A stretch of 64,000 nucleotides of DNA. It comes from Vermamoeba vermiformis. Lineage: Eukaryota; Tubulinea; Echinamoebida. The translations under genes were made by a program, and so were the position numbers. Under the pieces are notes generated by a model that worked only from the letters and a program-made list of their open reading frames with translations, was not told where the DNA came from and made no database searches. How positions within the stretch are numbered: the first letter of the stretch is position 1; every line of letters begins with the position of its first letter. This document shows, piece after piece, positions 48,201 to 63,263 of the stretch. The stretch covers positions 1-64,000 of the forward strand of contig JBEWZL010000157.1 in the NCBI GenBank assembly GCA_045837725.1, read 5' to 3'.

Positions 48201-49109
48201 ATATTACCAAATTAGTAAAAGAATAGCTGTTTTAGTCGTGACAGTACCTGAATTAATCAAATTCAAAATAGATAATGCTCGGAAGATACGTAGAATAGAT
48301 ACCACACGAAAGAATGTATCAAATGATACTGTTTCTACTAGCGCTGGTACAATAGTAAAATAATCGATGAATGCGTAGAATGACAAAGCGTAACGGATTC
48401 TGGATTGAGTAATTAGAAATTACCTTAGTATTAGTTCTGGCATGTTAAATTACCTGTTCTCCGTAATATATAAGTTCAGTGAAAATAGGAATAAGAATGT
48501 TAACGCCATAGTAAAGTCCTGCAGCCGCTGTTAGATCAGATCCGACAATACTCGAGCCAAAACTTACTAGTGCAACCATCCAAGGTGGCCGTTCGATTAA
48601 ATAGGTTTGCCATACGTATAGCGCGCACCATGCAAGACTTAATACAGCATGGATGCTTCCCTAAATTAATTTTTAATTAGATCGCTAGATTGAATTGATG
48701 ACTTTCAGGATATTAGCCGTAACATTTTTCTATAGTGCTGATATGGCTAAAATTATATTTTAAATCAATTTTAGTGACTGGAGCGTAACCGCTGACCATA
48801 ATTTTCCGAATGTTTATCGGTTAATTAAGATCTTGATGTGGCTTCTTTGCCTACCAGAGTATAAGCCACAGGTCGTTTTCTAAAATAACTATTAGCTCTT
48901 AGCCACAATGAATTGCTCTCTCTTTCGTTGTCTCGCTGCAGTTGCTGTAAAACGGCATCTAGCTCCTTTCTGCTTAGATTTGACGGGGCAATTTTTTCTG
49001 TGCTACGTCTCGGTGCAGGCAATAATTTAACTTTTTGGGATCTGTATTTAGAATCGTCAATGAAGTTGGATTCGTCCTCGTAATCCAATGGATCCACTGA
49101 CGTCTGCAT
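45228..49109 (-). CDS. SLO-family (BK-like) potassium channel
   Basis: A long channel (~1,000+ residues) in about 17 exons. The N-terminal cytosolic part (MQTSVDPLDYEDESN) is followed by transmembrane helices. S4 is FRVVSILRIFRALSILNLI and the pore filter is SITTLGYGDMAP. Two cytosolic RCK regions follow: MKHVIVTGHITYGNLVAFAN, then a second with NHIIISGDMTDWFYFIAPLR and FPKCHVILELFT. The last block, LLNQNILALGLYRRTLDGV then FVVTNPDPSLPLRVSDKVYV, matches the BK channel C-terminus. No clear acidic calcium bowl is seen, so gating may be by Ca2+ at RCK1, Na+, or another ligand. It acts at plasma or vacuole membranes. Several introns are under 60 nt. Confidence 0.88.
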
Positions 49110-49279
49110 TTTATAAATAAATTAACATAAAAATAAATATATAGATAATGTATCTTATACAATTAAATAGGAATAAAACTAGTTCCGTTAGAACAAACAA
49201 AAATTTTTGACAGGGCAAGTTACCGTTTCAATTTTATCAGTCAAAAATCAATCACACAACGAATACAACAATTTATAAT

Positions 49280-49920
49280 ATGAGATTATTTATTTTTCTC
49301 GGTCGCTCGCTAATTGCAGCCTTTTTCATTATGGGTGCTCTTCAAACATTAAAGGTACGTGGGGCGAACTTTCTCAAGGCTTGTCATGCACTTCAATAAA
49401 TATTTAATGTGAAAATATTTATTATTAGCCCTTAAGCGAATAAAATGATAAACACGGTATAATTTTATGAATTATAGGAATATTTTTTTGATTTTCATTT
49501 CCCTGTTCTAGGAACCCTTACCAGTCTACAGACTACTTAATCAATATGGTTTATCAGCTGAATATGCTGAATTTGCTACAAATGCTCTTGGTAAGAAAAT
49601 AGATTCGGTATACAATCGGTGCAGATCTGATCTTTCCTGTCACAGCTGTCGTGCAGATCATTTGCGCCGTAGGTCTAATTAGCAGTGTCATGGCATCATT
49701 TTTTGGCATGTTATTATTTTTGCAATATTTAGCCGTCGTTATGGCCTCAAAACCAGACATTTACTCGACTGCTGGCCAGATGGCACTCGCAAAGGTAATT
49801 CCGCGATTAATTTAACAACAATAATTAACCTATCAATAGGAACTCGCTATATTGGGCGGTTTGTTGGTTTATATTGGCTACAGAATGTTATACAGCGGTC
49901 AGAAACGAAAACTTGATTAG
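49280..49920 (+). CDS. DoxX-like four-helix membrane protein
   Basis: Four exons (49280-49354, 49512-49590, 49646-49794, 49840-49920) encode ~128 residues. Four hydrophobic helices are visible: LIAAFFIMGALQTL, an Ala-rich second segment, VVQIICAVGLISSVMASFFG and ELAILGGLLVYIGYRML. The spacing and the short loop EPLPVYRLLNQYGL resemble DoxX/SURF4-like small membrane proteins. The C-terminus is basic (YSGQKRKLD). Function unknown; the DoxX label is tentative. It converges with the next gene with 39 bases between stops. Confidence 0.6.
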
Positions 49921-49959
49921 ATAAACCGAGTAGTTTAGCCCACTACGACGATTTTGTTC

Positions 49960-50992
49960 CTATTCTTCTGGCTGCAACAGCTCTGCCGTGGATGCATGCG
50001 AGTGATACTGATACTCGCGCACTATTATACTGCCAGGATCAGTCGTGTACACGGACATGATGACACGTGCTTGACACGGCTCGTCGTTGGGTCCTTTGGT
50101 GATACAGATGTATCGCTGCGTCCATATGAGACCGCCCTTAGCGTTGGGACTCTTATTAGGGTTCCTCTGCAAAGGTAGTTAGCATTAATAATTCATTTGA
50201 TAGTGATTTAAGAGCGAGACTTACGCCACTCCCATACACGCGTCCACCGGCTTTATGGAAGAGACAGTTCCAAAGCGTGTTCGTCTTGTTGATCCAATGG
50301 CCCTCTTGATCGATGTTGATAGTCGACGATGACGTTGGCTCTGCACCACCTTTCGATTTCCTGCCTCGTTTCGCGTGGATCTTCTTCGGTTTGGCAATTT
50401 TGATTTTAATTTTAGGAGGCTCGATCGGCTGAGGCCGTGGCTTAGAGCGCAGTTTTGGTCGTTCTTTTTCTGGAGCAACGTCATCTTTTTCTGGATCAAA
50501 GTCAGTGTCGGAAGCGTCCGACTCAGCGGTTGCCTCGTTGAAATTGCTAAGCGGATCTCGCTTTGGAACCGATGCACTTCGTGGCAAGGCCTGACGTAAG
50601 GTAGTCTGCTTAATTTCAGATGATTTTGTAGGTTCAGGTTGAGTCTTTCTTCTGAAGCGATCCAAGTTGCTCCAGTTGAGTTCTTTAAAAGGTACTGGCG
50701 ACTTATCATTTATGCTGGAGACCATATTCTCTGCCCCAATATGAGCTAGAAGAAATGCTACAGCGTCGTCCTCGACTCTCGAATGAATAGCCTTTATTTT
50801 TAGAATTATTTTCAATTTCTGAAATTTTGACAAAAATGAATTTCGTACCTCGTTTAAGTTCTCATCGATACTGACGTCGCAGAACTGCATGAGCTCCTCG
50901 AAAATATTCTGGTCTTCCTTTTTAGCCACATTAGTATTCGAGCATCGTTCAACGCTCTGTTGACACTCAAAGTCGTTGCCGATCTGCTCCAT
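49960..50992 (-). CDS. Cys/His (FLYWCH/GCM-like) DNA-binding-like protein
   Basis: Three exons, ~315 residues. The N-terminal half is helical (NIFEELMQFCDVSIDENLNE). The middle is a basic, disordered stretch (PKKIHAKRGRKSKGG) like a nuclear localisation signal. The C-terminus forms a Cys/His module: WNCLF, RYICIT, EPCQARV and a terminal YQYHSH, spacing C-x~35-C-x8-C-x~23-H-x-H. This resembles FLYWCH/WRKY-GCM1-type zinc domains, which bind DNA in transcription factors and occur at the N-termini of Mutator-like transposases. No transposase catalytic region is present, so I read it as a host transcription factor or a domesticated domain. Confidence 0.6.
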
Positions 50993-51137
50993 GTTAGCGA
51001 GTTCCAAAAGAATGATAGGTTGACTTTAGCAGTAGCGCATATAAGCACTTTTAGCTTAAAAAGAGCTTTTTGGAGCCAATTTAAATCTAGGAAATAACCG
51101 AAGCGCTCCATAAAATTTGTAAGCGCTTTATTCTCGC

Positions 51138-53069
51138 TTAGAAAACATATAAACTCTTTCTCTCCTTCTTGATGATGTCTCTATCCATGATGTATACAGT
51201 GGAGAATAAGAGGAACAATGCGATAGCGCTCAAGAAATGCCTAAAATAGTTGTTAGATCCCGATCGACCTTCAATTTCAGCGTTACGTACCAAACATCGT
51301 GAGTATCAAAATAATCAAATGCAAAGCACGGCTTATTTAACTTCTTCGACTCATCGAAAGGCAAAAACTACCAAGCTAGTTAGTACGCAACTCGCCGTTC
51401 AGTGAACGAACGTACCTTGTTTGTAACAGGGATTTGGAAGAAATAAAGTGCTCCAGACTAATTTAAAGTTATTACGTAGTCTATTTGAATAAATAATATG
51501 ACTTACAGTAAACGACAAGCAGTTGAGCCACACAAGCCACACAAACCAAGGAGGTCTTTCAGCGTGTCTGAACTTCATCACTGTGTACCAGACGAGGTAC
51601 ATCAGATCTACTAACACTAGCAGGCCCCTGACTCATCGTTAATAAAAGGATAATATGGCTCATAATGACTTACAAGCAAATTGTCGGGAAGTCCAAAGTA
51701 TCAGCGATAGTGATGCCATAACCCGCGGCCAAGATCAATATCGTGTAAGCAACAGCGTTACCGACGAGGACGAATGTCAAGCGTGCCTTGTCTCCGTGCC
51801 ATTTGCGTCGCACAGTACGCAAGATCTTGCGTGGCTTGCAAATAGGCATGCGATGGTGATACAACATGTGGTACGAGCCAAACAAAGAGAAATACGTCCA
51901 CAATACGAACACAATAGGCCAAAAGCTAGCAGTAGTTCGTAAACAAGTCGAATAAGATACTATTTTGAACCACTTACACATAAGGCGGGAAGCTAACGAG
52001 CGACAAAAAGTTCAAAATGACTACGATAACGAGCAAGCCAAATGTACGGAATGGTCCAGGACTGAGCGAATGTTGTCTCTTTTGATATATACAGACGAAG
52101 AGAAGCAATGCACCAGCGAACATAAACGTTGTGTCTACGGTCGAATTAGTCGCTTGACACGGTGCTAGACACGTCACGTACCGAATTGAAAATTGAGCTT
52201 ACTCGGGCACACATGATACAATGCCGAGAAGATGCCTAGTATAATATATTAATACCGAAGTCAAATCATAGAACTCGTTATATACCTTCAAAAATGAGTG
52301 CCAAACCCATACAATAGAAGAGTGACATATCTGTGTGCAGACCATGCAATCCATCTTCTTCAGGCTTGGTGAACTTGACAATTAAAATGAACGATACACC
52401 AGCTGCTATATAACCAATATTGCTGATAACTGAAGTAGGACACGTTAGCAACTAGAAGATGGTTCATTTGCCACGTACCATTATTGAATGCTGAAATAAA
52501 CCAAAAGTCGTGCTTGCATTTAAAATTATAATAACATGAGACTTCTTTTGTTTGATATTGAAAGAATACGAACTGGACAGTGTGCCGTTAGTGGTGACGT
52601 AGTAATGGCATTGGCACTTTCATACCTGGACTGAAGGAAGCATATAAAACAAAGCGGCTATCACGAGCACCTTTGGTCATGTTTAGCTATTGAGATAGCA
52701 ATGCGCCAGACTACATCTGAAACTTACCTTGTAAAACTAAAAATATAAATAAATTAATAATTTGAATACGCAAAGATTATATGAAGTCTTAACGATATAA
52801 GACTACTAACGAGGCATTTAAGAATTTTCAGTCGGCTTCACTTTCGGAAAAATCGAAAATTGACTTACTGGCTTCATGTAAACCAAAGCTTTGGCGGGCT
52901 TTATCTTGCCGTGTTCGAATACATCGTGTATTGTCTTTGGATTCGGAAAATTGAGCTTTTCTTCAATTACGGTAGTTCTGTTCACGATCAGCTCGTCCTC
53001 ATCTCCTGGGAGCTCCCTCACTGACGACGAAACTTGTATTTCTTCTATCAAAGGTTGCCGTTCGTCCAT
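51138..53069 (-). CDS. SID-1 transmembrane family protein, short N-terminus
   Basis: About nine exons encode ~430 residues. Signature segments of the SIDT/CHUP-1 family appear in order: CYYNFKC, ISAFNNVISNIGYI, GLALIFEGIFSALYHVCPS, NFQFDTTFMF, and at the end FDTHDVWHFLSAIALF. The residues proposed to form the metal site of this hydrolase-like fold (Ser and His in SALYH, Asp in FQFD, two His in HDVWH) are all present. Animal SIDT proteins carry a ~300-residue ectodomain; here only ~75 cytosolic-looking residues (MDERQPLIEEIQVSSS, with a dileucine-like signal) precede the membrane core. A 9-nt exon (about 52728-52736, FYK) is inferred. SIDT proteins are linked to dsRNA and cholesterol transport. 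Confidence 0.85.
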
Positions 53070-53243
53070 TGAATACAACCTCTCGAAGATTTGTTGCACC
53101 GCATCAATCTATCACAAAAATAATGAAATTAACCATGTTTTTGGGAAAGCACTTTAGCGAGATTTCCCGCACCAGTACGCGACTGAGCAATCTCGGATTT
53201 ATTTATTTGTACCAGCCTTTAGCTAGACAATAACGGCTTTAAG

Positions 53244-54326
53244 ATGTTCAAGTTCGTCAACTCCGTTACTAGCATCTTCCGCAAGCAGTTCCAGCCTGCA
53301 GTAGACGTCGACAGAACAACGGCAGATGAGTCGTCCTTCATGCCTGAAAGCACAATCGCGTGTCTCTCTGATGCACCGTTAGCTGCAAAGCCTCTACTTC
53401 ATCACACGGGAGTCACCATTGGCCCAGAGTTCATCTCCGATACGGTTGAAGATCGGCATCTGCAGCAATGGAGGCTCGCTCAAGAAGACGACGTTTCAGA
53501 CTTCTATGTATTGAAGACGCCTACGCGCGAGAACGAGAGGCCTAAGGAACGCAGTTCATCGCCAAAGCTCAACTCAGAGTTCTTCTTAAGGGCCTTCTTG
53601 AAGCAGTGTCGCGAGCATCAGTCCTTCTTAACAGATTCAATCTGCATCGATGAACATATATTATCTGCAGCATACATTTACTATAGACGGTAATTATAGC
53701 CGATTGCTATTAATTAAATCGATTTTCTTCATTTTGAAATTTGAAAATTAGGGCGCGCGTACCGGTGGCGGAGTACAAAGACGAAGAGCTCTTCTTCTCA
53801 GCGCTATTCTTGTATGATATTGCACCCATATACTAATTGATCCTAATTTGTTGAGCAGAGCATGGCAGGTTCAAGAAGACAGTCACAAAGGCGAGTACGG
53901 TACGAACGAGTCTCCGTTGTGCTTCTATTGCTCTCTTCTAACTGTTGCTAAGAAATCCTCGAGTATCTCTACGGAGAGCCACCTCGAATCCATAAATCTG
54001 AAAGAAGAAAAATGAACAAGAAAGCCAAATCCGCTCATCGACGGCTGGTCAAGGCCTACAAGCGCAATGTGCTCAATTTTATGGAAGCCAAAGATAAGGT
54101 ACGTTGTAGTTAATAGGAAGTAAGGCTAAGGTTTCATTCTTACCAGCTGTGGCGCCGGTTGGACTATCGTGTCAGCATCGAGCCTGAACTTGTCTGGACC
54201 GTTATTCAGTATCTTAAAAAGTACGAGTCTGTATTCAACATTAGCCAGTGCAACAGAGAATCGCACTTTCTGTTGGAGCTGAACGACAGTGACACCGAGC
54301 TTTCATCCATCCCCGATTCAGATTAA
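53244..54326 (+). CDS. Speedy/RINGO-type CDK activator
   Basis: Five exons. After a disordered N-terminal ~110 residues comes the Speedy box: FFLRAFLKQCREHQSFLTDS, EHILSAAYIYYRRARVPVAEY, ELFFSALFLAWQVQEDSHKG, then EYEILEYLYGEPP (equivalent to KYEIFPWALG) and DKLWRRLDYRVSIEPELVW. The joins at 53690, 53812, 53898 and 54098 are inferred from GT/AG sites. Speedy/RINGO proteins have a cyclin-like fold without cyclin sequence; they bind and activate CDK1/CDK2 independently of T-loop phosphorylation. The final ~25 residues are acidic (DSDTELSSIPDSD). It is divergent from the SID-1 family gene, sharing a 174-base upstream region. Confidence 0.83.
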
Positions 54327-54900
54327 TTATTGTTTGGTATCAGAATTCGCCGAATATTAACGATAATATTGTATCCATATTTGCTATGATAAAATTTGAT
54401 ACGAGGATAATTTAAACATCAATATTGAATAATAAAATCATTTCGGATGTTTAGTGACCGTTCAGAACCACCTTTTACCTGGTAACTGCTCTCGTGCGCA
54501 TGAATGTATTAAGGTCTGCGTTGATACTGTGATCGTATCCTCGGTGGCATTAGACAGCCCCGTGAGAAGGCACATGAGTAATCTAGCATCGTACGTTGCT
54601 TGCAAGCACATCCGAAGCGAAGGTCTGGCAGATATCTGTAGACCTTGCAGGAGATACGCCGACTCACGGATTAATTAATTAAGTTGTGTTCGCCACTAAA
54701 GGAAATTAAGTTTTATTTGCCGTGGAGATTACGCGAGAGATTGTTTTTTTGCAGCGAGCGGCAGCAATTTCAATTTTGAACGCTATTTGCAACGAACGAA
54801 CACCACTCGCAAGATTTTGCTCGATTTTGCATATTCGACATAGTAGATTCTCTAGGAGCGAGTCATTCTTATTAACCAATTATGCGTCTGGCAAGGTGAA
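54327..54900. other. Intergenic gap before MARK kinase
   Basis: 574 bases with the end of the Speedy transcript and the presumed kinase promoter. A 74-codon ORF (54454-54678) shows no domain and no splice context. Nothing else recognised. Confidence 0.45.
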
Positions 54901-58547
<3,647 letters not shown>

Positions 58548-58797
58548 ATGGATTCGAACTTGAGCTAACTCGATCGAGTTTTGAATTCTGCGGTGTATCA
58601 TAGTATAGTATTTATTCCCCCTAAAAACATCACCATCCATGTAATATAACAGTATTAGCTTATTTATAACCCTAATTAACCCTCTTGTACAACACCTAAT
58701 AAACCCAACTCCAAACAACGGCGCTAAATTTCTGTCATCTGTTCAACCGAGCAACACAACAGAAAAAGGTGTCAATTATTTTGCACATTAATTGAAT

Positions 58798-60862
58798 ATG
58801 GAAGAGATATTGATGAAGTTTGAGCCTGAGAGAAAAAGCACGCAGGTAAGCGGCAGATTTCACTCTTAGGATACTTCAATTAAATTTTAATTGTTCAACT
58901 ACCAATAATTATCTAAAAAATCAAGGAATAAAGCTATGGTGTTTACTTTATTTATATTTTCTACTGTTAAAAAGGCGGGATCTGATCAAGATCTTCTTTG
59001 TGACAGGTTCGTGCTTTGCGCACCCTAGAAAATCTGTGTTGTCTAGCAATAGGAAAAATGGAAAATAAAGAAGGACTCGCATTGCATCGTTTACCACGCG
59101 AAGTCAAGTTGCGACTTTTCGGTGAGCTAGATCTGGCTTCATTTTTCTAATACTGAATGATCTAACGCAATATACGATAGATTATATCAAGTCCGATTCT
59201 AGGAATTATTTAGGAGTCGAAGTAATCGAAGCGTTGTTAGGTAATTGAACGGGCACCGTGGATCCGTTTGTAAACTGAAATAATTTTTATCTTACTCGTA
59301 TGATTAATTAATAATACCAATATTATTATTTTAGATAAAGATGTCACAAAAGTGCTTTTTCAGAATGCTATTCGATTTCAAACGCCGCAAGTCAAAAAAC
59401 TGATCGAGATCTGTCCGAACATCACGCACTTGTCTGTGAGTGGTTGTCACAAGCTATTAGGTACATTATTGATACTAATACAATCAATATACTAACATTT
59501 ACTCAGATTTGACGCCGTTGATCGATGCCTATGCGAATACCTTAGTGTCGCTTGACTGCAGCAGATTATTTTTCAGCGCAGAGAAATTGGCTGGCCTGAC
59601 AAAACTTAAAAAATTAGAGCGATTAATATTGACCGGAAATTCTATCAATAATGGCGAGCTGATCCTAAATATAGCACAAGCCTGTCCTAATCTCAAATGT
59701 TTGCACTTGCCTTCAGTGAAAGGCAATCATCTATTACAATTGCACGAGTACCTTCCTAATTTGGAAGAATTGAAGTTGATTGATCCGATCGATCTGCCTT
59801 TCGAAGAATATCACCACTTGCGTCGCATTGAAATCACGTGCGTGTCAAGCATTCAGTCAATGCACATAGTCTTGCAACGATTGGCCAATCTGCAGCACTT
59901 GGAGTACGTCAAATTGGACGGCTCACGTGAACTCGACGGCGCACTGCCACTTGAATTTGCAACCAATCAGCGCAAATTAATGTAAGTCATCTCTGTCGGA
60001 TCTGACCCCGTATGATCACGTACTTAACTGGTACTAATGATACGATGTCTTGTATAGTGTTTTTTCGCTCAAGTGTCGGCCGTGGTTTGGTCAACATGAT
60101 AATGGCGCTGATTCTGAATTTGTCGATCGTTTGATCCAAAACAATCCTAATTTGGAAGGACTAGTAAGCCTCGAAAAAAAGAATTGTAATCGAACTACAG
60201 TCGTCTAATTGTAAATGTTACAATAGGAATTAGTGAATGTGAAGATCAACGACGACGCCTTTCAACACATCGACAATTTGCGTCGCTTGTTGCTGTTGAC
60301 ATTGACAGGCGTCAACTTTTTAATCAACGGCACGTGGTTTGAGAACTGTGCGCTGAATTGTCCGTTGATTGCACTGCAATTACAGTGCTCTGGCAGCTTG
60401 TATCCGTCACTCCTGAACTTCCTACAAAAAGTACGATTGACACTGGCCCGAGTAATTTTAACAATATCTTAATGCCATCTTATTATAGGCCCATACTACG
60501 ATGCAGTACCTCGAGCTTCACAACTGTGCGGTGACGAATGAGATGCTGGATCTGATTGGCAGCAGATTCAGTGAACTCAAAGTACTCAAAGTCGAGGCAC
60601 TTAATATCAACTTGACTTACCCTATAGAACTCAAGTAAGGCAGATATATCTATATTGGTGTTAATAGACTTGTTGTCTGACGTTTTTTAACAGCGCGCAA
60701 AATCTGTTCAAGTTCGTGTCAGCGGCGCGTAATCTGACCATGCTGCGAGTGCGTGGAGCTAATATTGATAGCGCGACACTCAGCCAGATGAAAGAACTGA
60801 ACCCTCGCTTGAGCATTTATACCGGTCTCACGGCTGATCGTACTGTAGTACTTGAATACTGA
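58798..60862 (+). CDS. F-box-like leucine-rich-repeat protein
   Basis: Eight or nine exons, ~540 residues. The start (RALRTLENLCCLAIGK then LHRLPREVKLRLFDYIKSD) resembles the leader of RAD7/ZYG11-type LRR substrate receptors. Irregular LRRs follow: CPNITHLSVSGCHKLL, LERLILTGNSINNGEL, CPNLKCLHLPSVKG, LPNLEELKLIDPIDL, NPNLEGLELVNVKIN and MQYLELHNCAVTNEM. The protein ends RLSIYTGLTADRTVVLEY. It lacks the UBX domain of the two larger LRR genes in this window. Likely a ubiquitin-ligase substrate receptor (inference). Several introns carry GGATCCG or GGATCTG. Confidence 0.72.
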
Positions 60863-60954
60863 TTAAACCTACTGGATGCGGAGTTGGTTTTTAAAGTAAA
60901 TGGTTCGGGTTTTTATTCTAACCTTGGATATATAAGCTATTTGTTATTATTGTT

Positions 60955-61821
60955 CTATTGCTTTCTGCGATCGATCCAGCTCTCCACCGTTCTGTACAAA
61001 TCAGGCGCAGTTTGACTCAACTTGATGCCTTTCTGGTTCATTTGCTGCGGTCAACGTTAATCAATGAAGCTTTATATATGTTAGTAGTATTATAGGCGCA
61101 CCTCATATAACTCAATGCTGTCGTCCTCGCGCTTAGCATTGATCAGCGCGTAAATAATTCGGTTGTAAGTAGGCTCGTCGGGAGTTATGTCACGCGCCTT
61201 GAGTTCGTCGTACATTTGAAGCACGGCGTCGGAATTTCTATTGGAGCGTTAGGAGCCTGTCAGTGTTGATTATCAATACACTATTCTACGTACTTCATAT
61301 CGTGGTACATGTGAATGACAGGGTTGTAGATCTTGATGTCCAATTGGTCCGAGTTTGCTGCTTTGAGGTCATCGAGCAATTGACGTACGGCAGTGACGTC
61401 CTTTTTCGCGGCAATTTCTTTCATGCGAATGTAATGAGGCCTAATTAATTATTAATTTAAAAGGATCGAAAATTGTGGTGAATTCAGGCTGAAAAATTTT
61501 CCAGCAGTATTTGGCAAATAATTTAGAATATTAAATTAAAAGAATATTTGCACGTACTTCTCGGATTTAGGTGAGCGTGGCGTGTCGGTGAATAGAGATC
61601 TGGCTGAAATATTCGCACTAAATGTTTTGGGAACCTTAGAATAATAGCAAAAATTAATAAATTGCTGACAATAAATAATATATAATTAGTAAACATACTT
61701 CTTTATGTTTTTGAGTTTTCACAGTGAAAAGAGAAGAAGTTCCATTTCGTGAAACAGATCTTGAGGCCGAAGTACAAGCCAGTCTTTGAGCAACTCGACG
61801 GGAAGTTAATAAAAATGACAT
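60955..61821 (-). CDS. Mitochondrial pentatricopeptide-repeat (PPR) protein
   Basis: Five exons, about 180 residues. Exon 1 (from 61821) encodes an Arg/Ser-rich leader, MSFLLTSRRVAQRLACTSAS, typical of mitochondrial import. Later exons carry PPR-like helical pairs: RMKEIAAKKDVTAVRQLLDD, KIYNPVIHMYHDM, MYDELKARDITPDEPTYNRI and IYALINAKREDDSIELYEQM. The protein ends YRTVESWIDRRKQ. PPR proteins bind organelle RNA, one base per repeat; only about three repeats are visible, so the RNA target would be short or the protein works with partners. Its start is divergent from MO25, 189 bases away. Confidence 0.72.
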
Positions 61822-62010
61822 AGTGACGAGGTATTAAGGAGAATTGAGATAAATGGACAGAGTTCTGAATATTTAATTTGTGCCGACAAACAAGCGGAAA
61901 TTTCTCTGAAACATAGTTGATAGACCACAGCAGAATAAACAACAAACGGTCTTACGAAATTTGTAATTAAAGGTCGTAGTAGTTTTGGCTTGGGCCAGTG
62001 GATTGGATAA

Positions 62011-63081
62011 ATGAACGTGGTCACATCTCTGAAAGAAGCTTTGAGAGAAATTGAAGACAAGCGGAGGCAAAAAGAAGAATCGCCAGATAATACATTAGAA
62101 AATATATCTGAATTATTGAAAGTAGTGACAGCTCGATTTGAAGACCTAAACGAATCTGACGCGAACCAAGGTCTTTGTGCCGAGTTATTAGCGGAGGATA
62201 TTCCAGTGCGATTAATCCATCATGTAATATATTTGAATAATAACGTTACGAAAGACGTGAAGAATTTTATTCAGGCCCTCTTGAAGTACAAAATTAACGA
62301 TCAACAACCGGCATTAGCTTATTTCTCTTCAAATATTGCTGTTATATTGGACAGAATATTAAATGGCCTCGAGAATGCATTGACAGAAAATGGTGGATGG
62401 TGGGCTATGGAAATTTTGACAGCTTGTATGAAATACGGATGCTTGACGGTTCAGATGCTAAATCTAGCGACAATCCGCAGACTTGCACAATGGGCGACAG
62501 TAGACGATTTTGACATATCAGGTGCGGGAGTGCATGCATTACGACAGTTACTGTCCTCCCAGCCAGATTTGGTCTTGGAATTTCTGACACCAAATTTTGA
62601 AGCGTTTTTTGACGTCATAATCGACATGGTGGACGCTAATACCCGTAACACGGGCAGAAGCGTTATGGGATTACTACGAAATATGTTGTTCCAGCCCACA
62701 TACAAGCAATTTATGTTAAAGTTTGTGGCAGATGAGCCTCAAAAATACGCTGCGTTTGTTATCGAGCAGCAGTTAACGCCTTGGACTTCCTATCAATTAG
62801 ACGTATGGCACGTTTTCAAATTATTTGTGGCCTATCCGAACAAAGTGAGTAAATTTCAAAACAGCATCGACTAGTCTACTAATTTTCTTCAGACTCCCGC
62901 TACGAAAAGGCTGTTAATCGAGAATAGAGAGGACCTATTACCAGTAATTAACCGATTGAGAGGGCTCATTTGGAATCCTGATGATGTTGAGGAAGTGGAT
63001 CACGTTCATTACTTACTCTCAAATATGACCGAAGACTCGCATCAATTTAGCAGCAAAGAAATGGGGGCTGCGCAATTCTAA
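62011..63081 (+). CDS. MO25/CAB39-family scaffold
   Basis: Two exons (62011-62844 and 62893-63081) encode ~340 residues, the usual MO25 length. The best match is the C-terminal part, YQLDVWHVFKLFVAYPNKT followed by LLIENREDLLPVINRL, nearly the MO25 block (FHVFKVFVANPNKT). Upstream helices (LLKVVTARFEDL, NTRNTGRSVMGLLRNML) fit the armadillo-like repeats, though less conserved than in animals. MO25 holds STRAD and activates LKB1 and GCK kinases. The divergence suggests an MO25-like rather than orthologous gene may be involved. Confidence 0.75.
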
Positions 63082-63263
63082 AAGGAACATGACCAAGGAC
63101 CACGAGGAAGACTAGGGGAGCCGAAGACTAGCAACGGTTACTGGCGTCGCAAAATATTCGTCTTTTCATCGCGTGCTGACGTCGAGAGAACCACGCAATA
63201 ATTTGTTGTTTATTAAAACAGCGTGTACTATTAGTAAATATACACTTATATTACCACGAGAGA

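Noticed and set aside
50156-51007. Start of the zinc-domain gene at 51007
   Set aside because: That position is TTG, not ATG; the first ATG in frame is at 50992.
54454-54678. 74-codon plus-strand ORF between Speedy and MARK
   Set aside because: No motif; most likely untranslated or intergenic.
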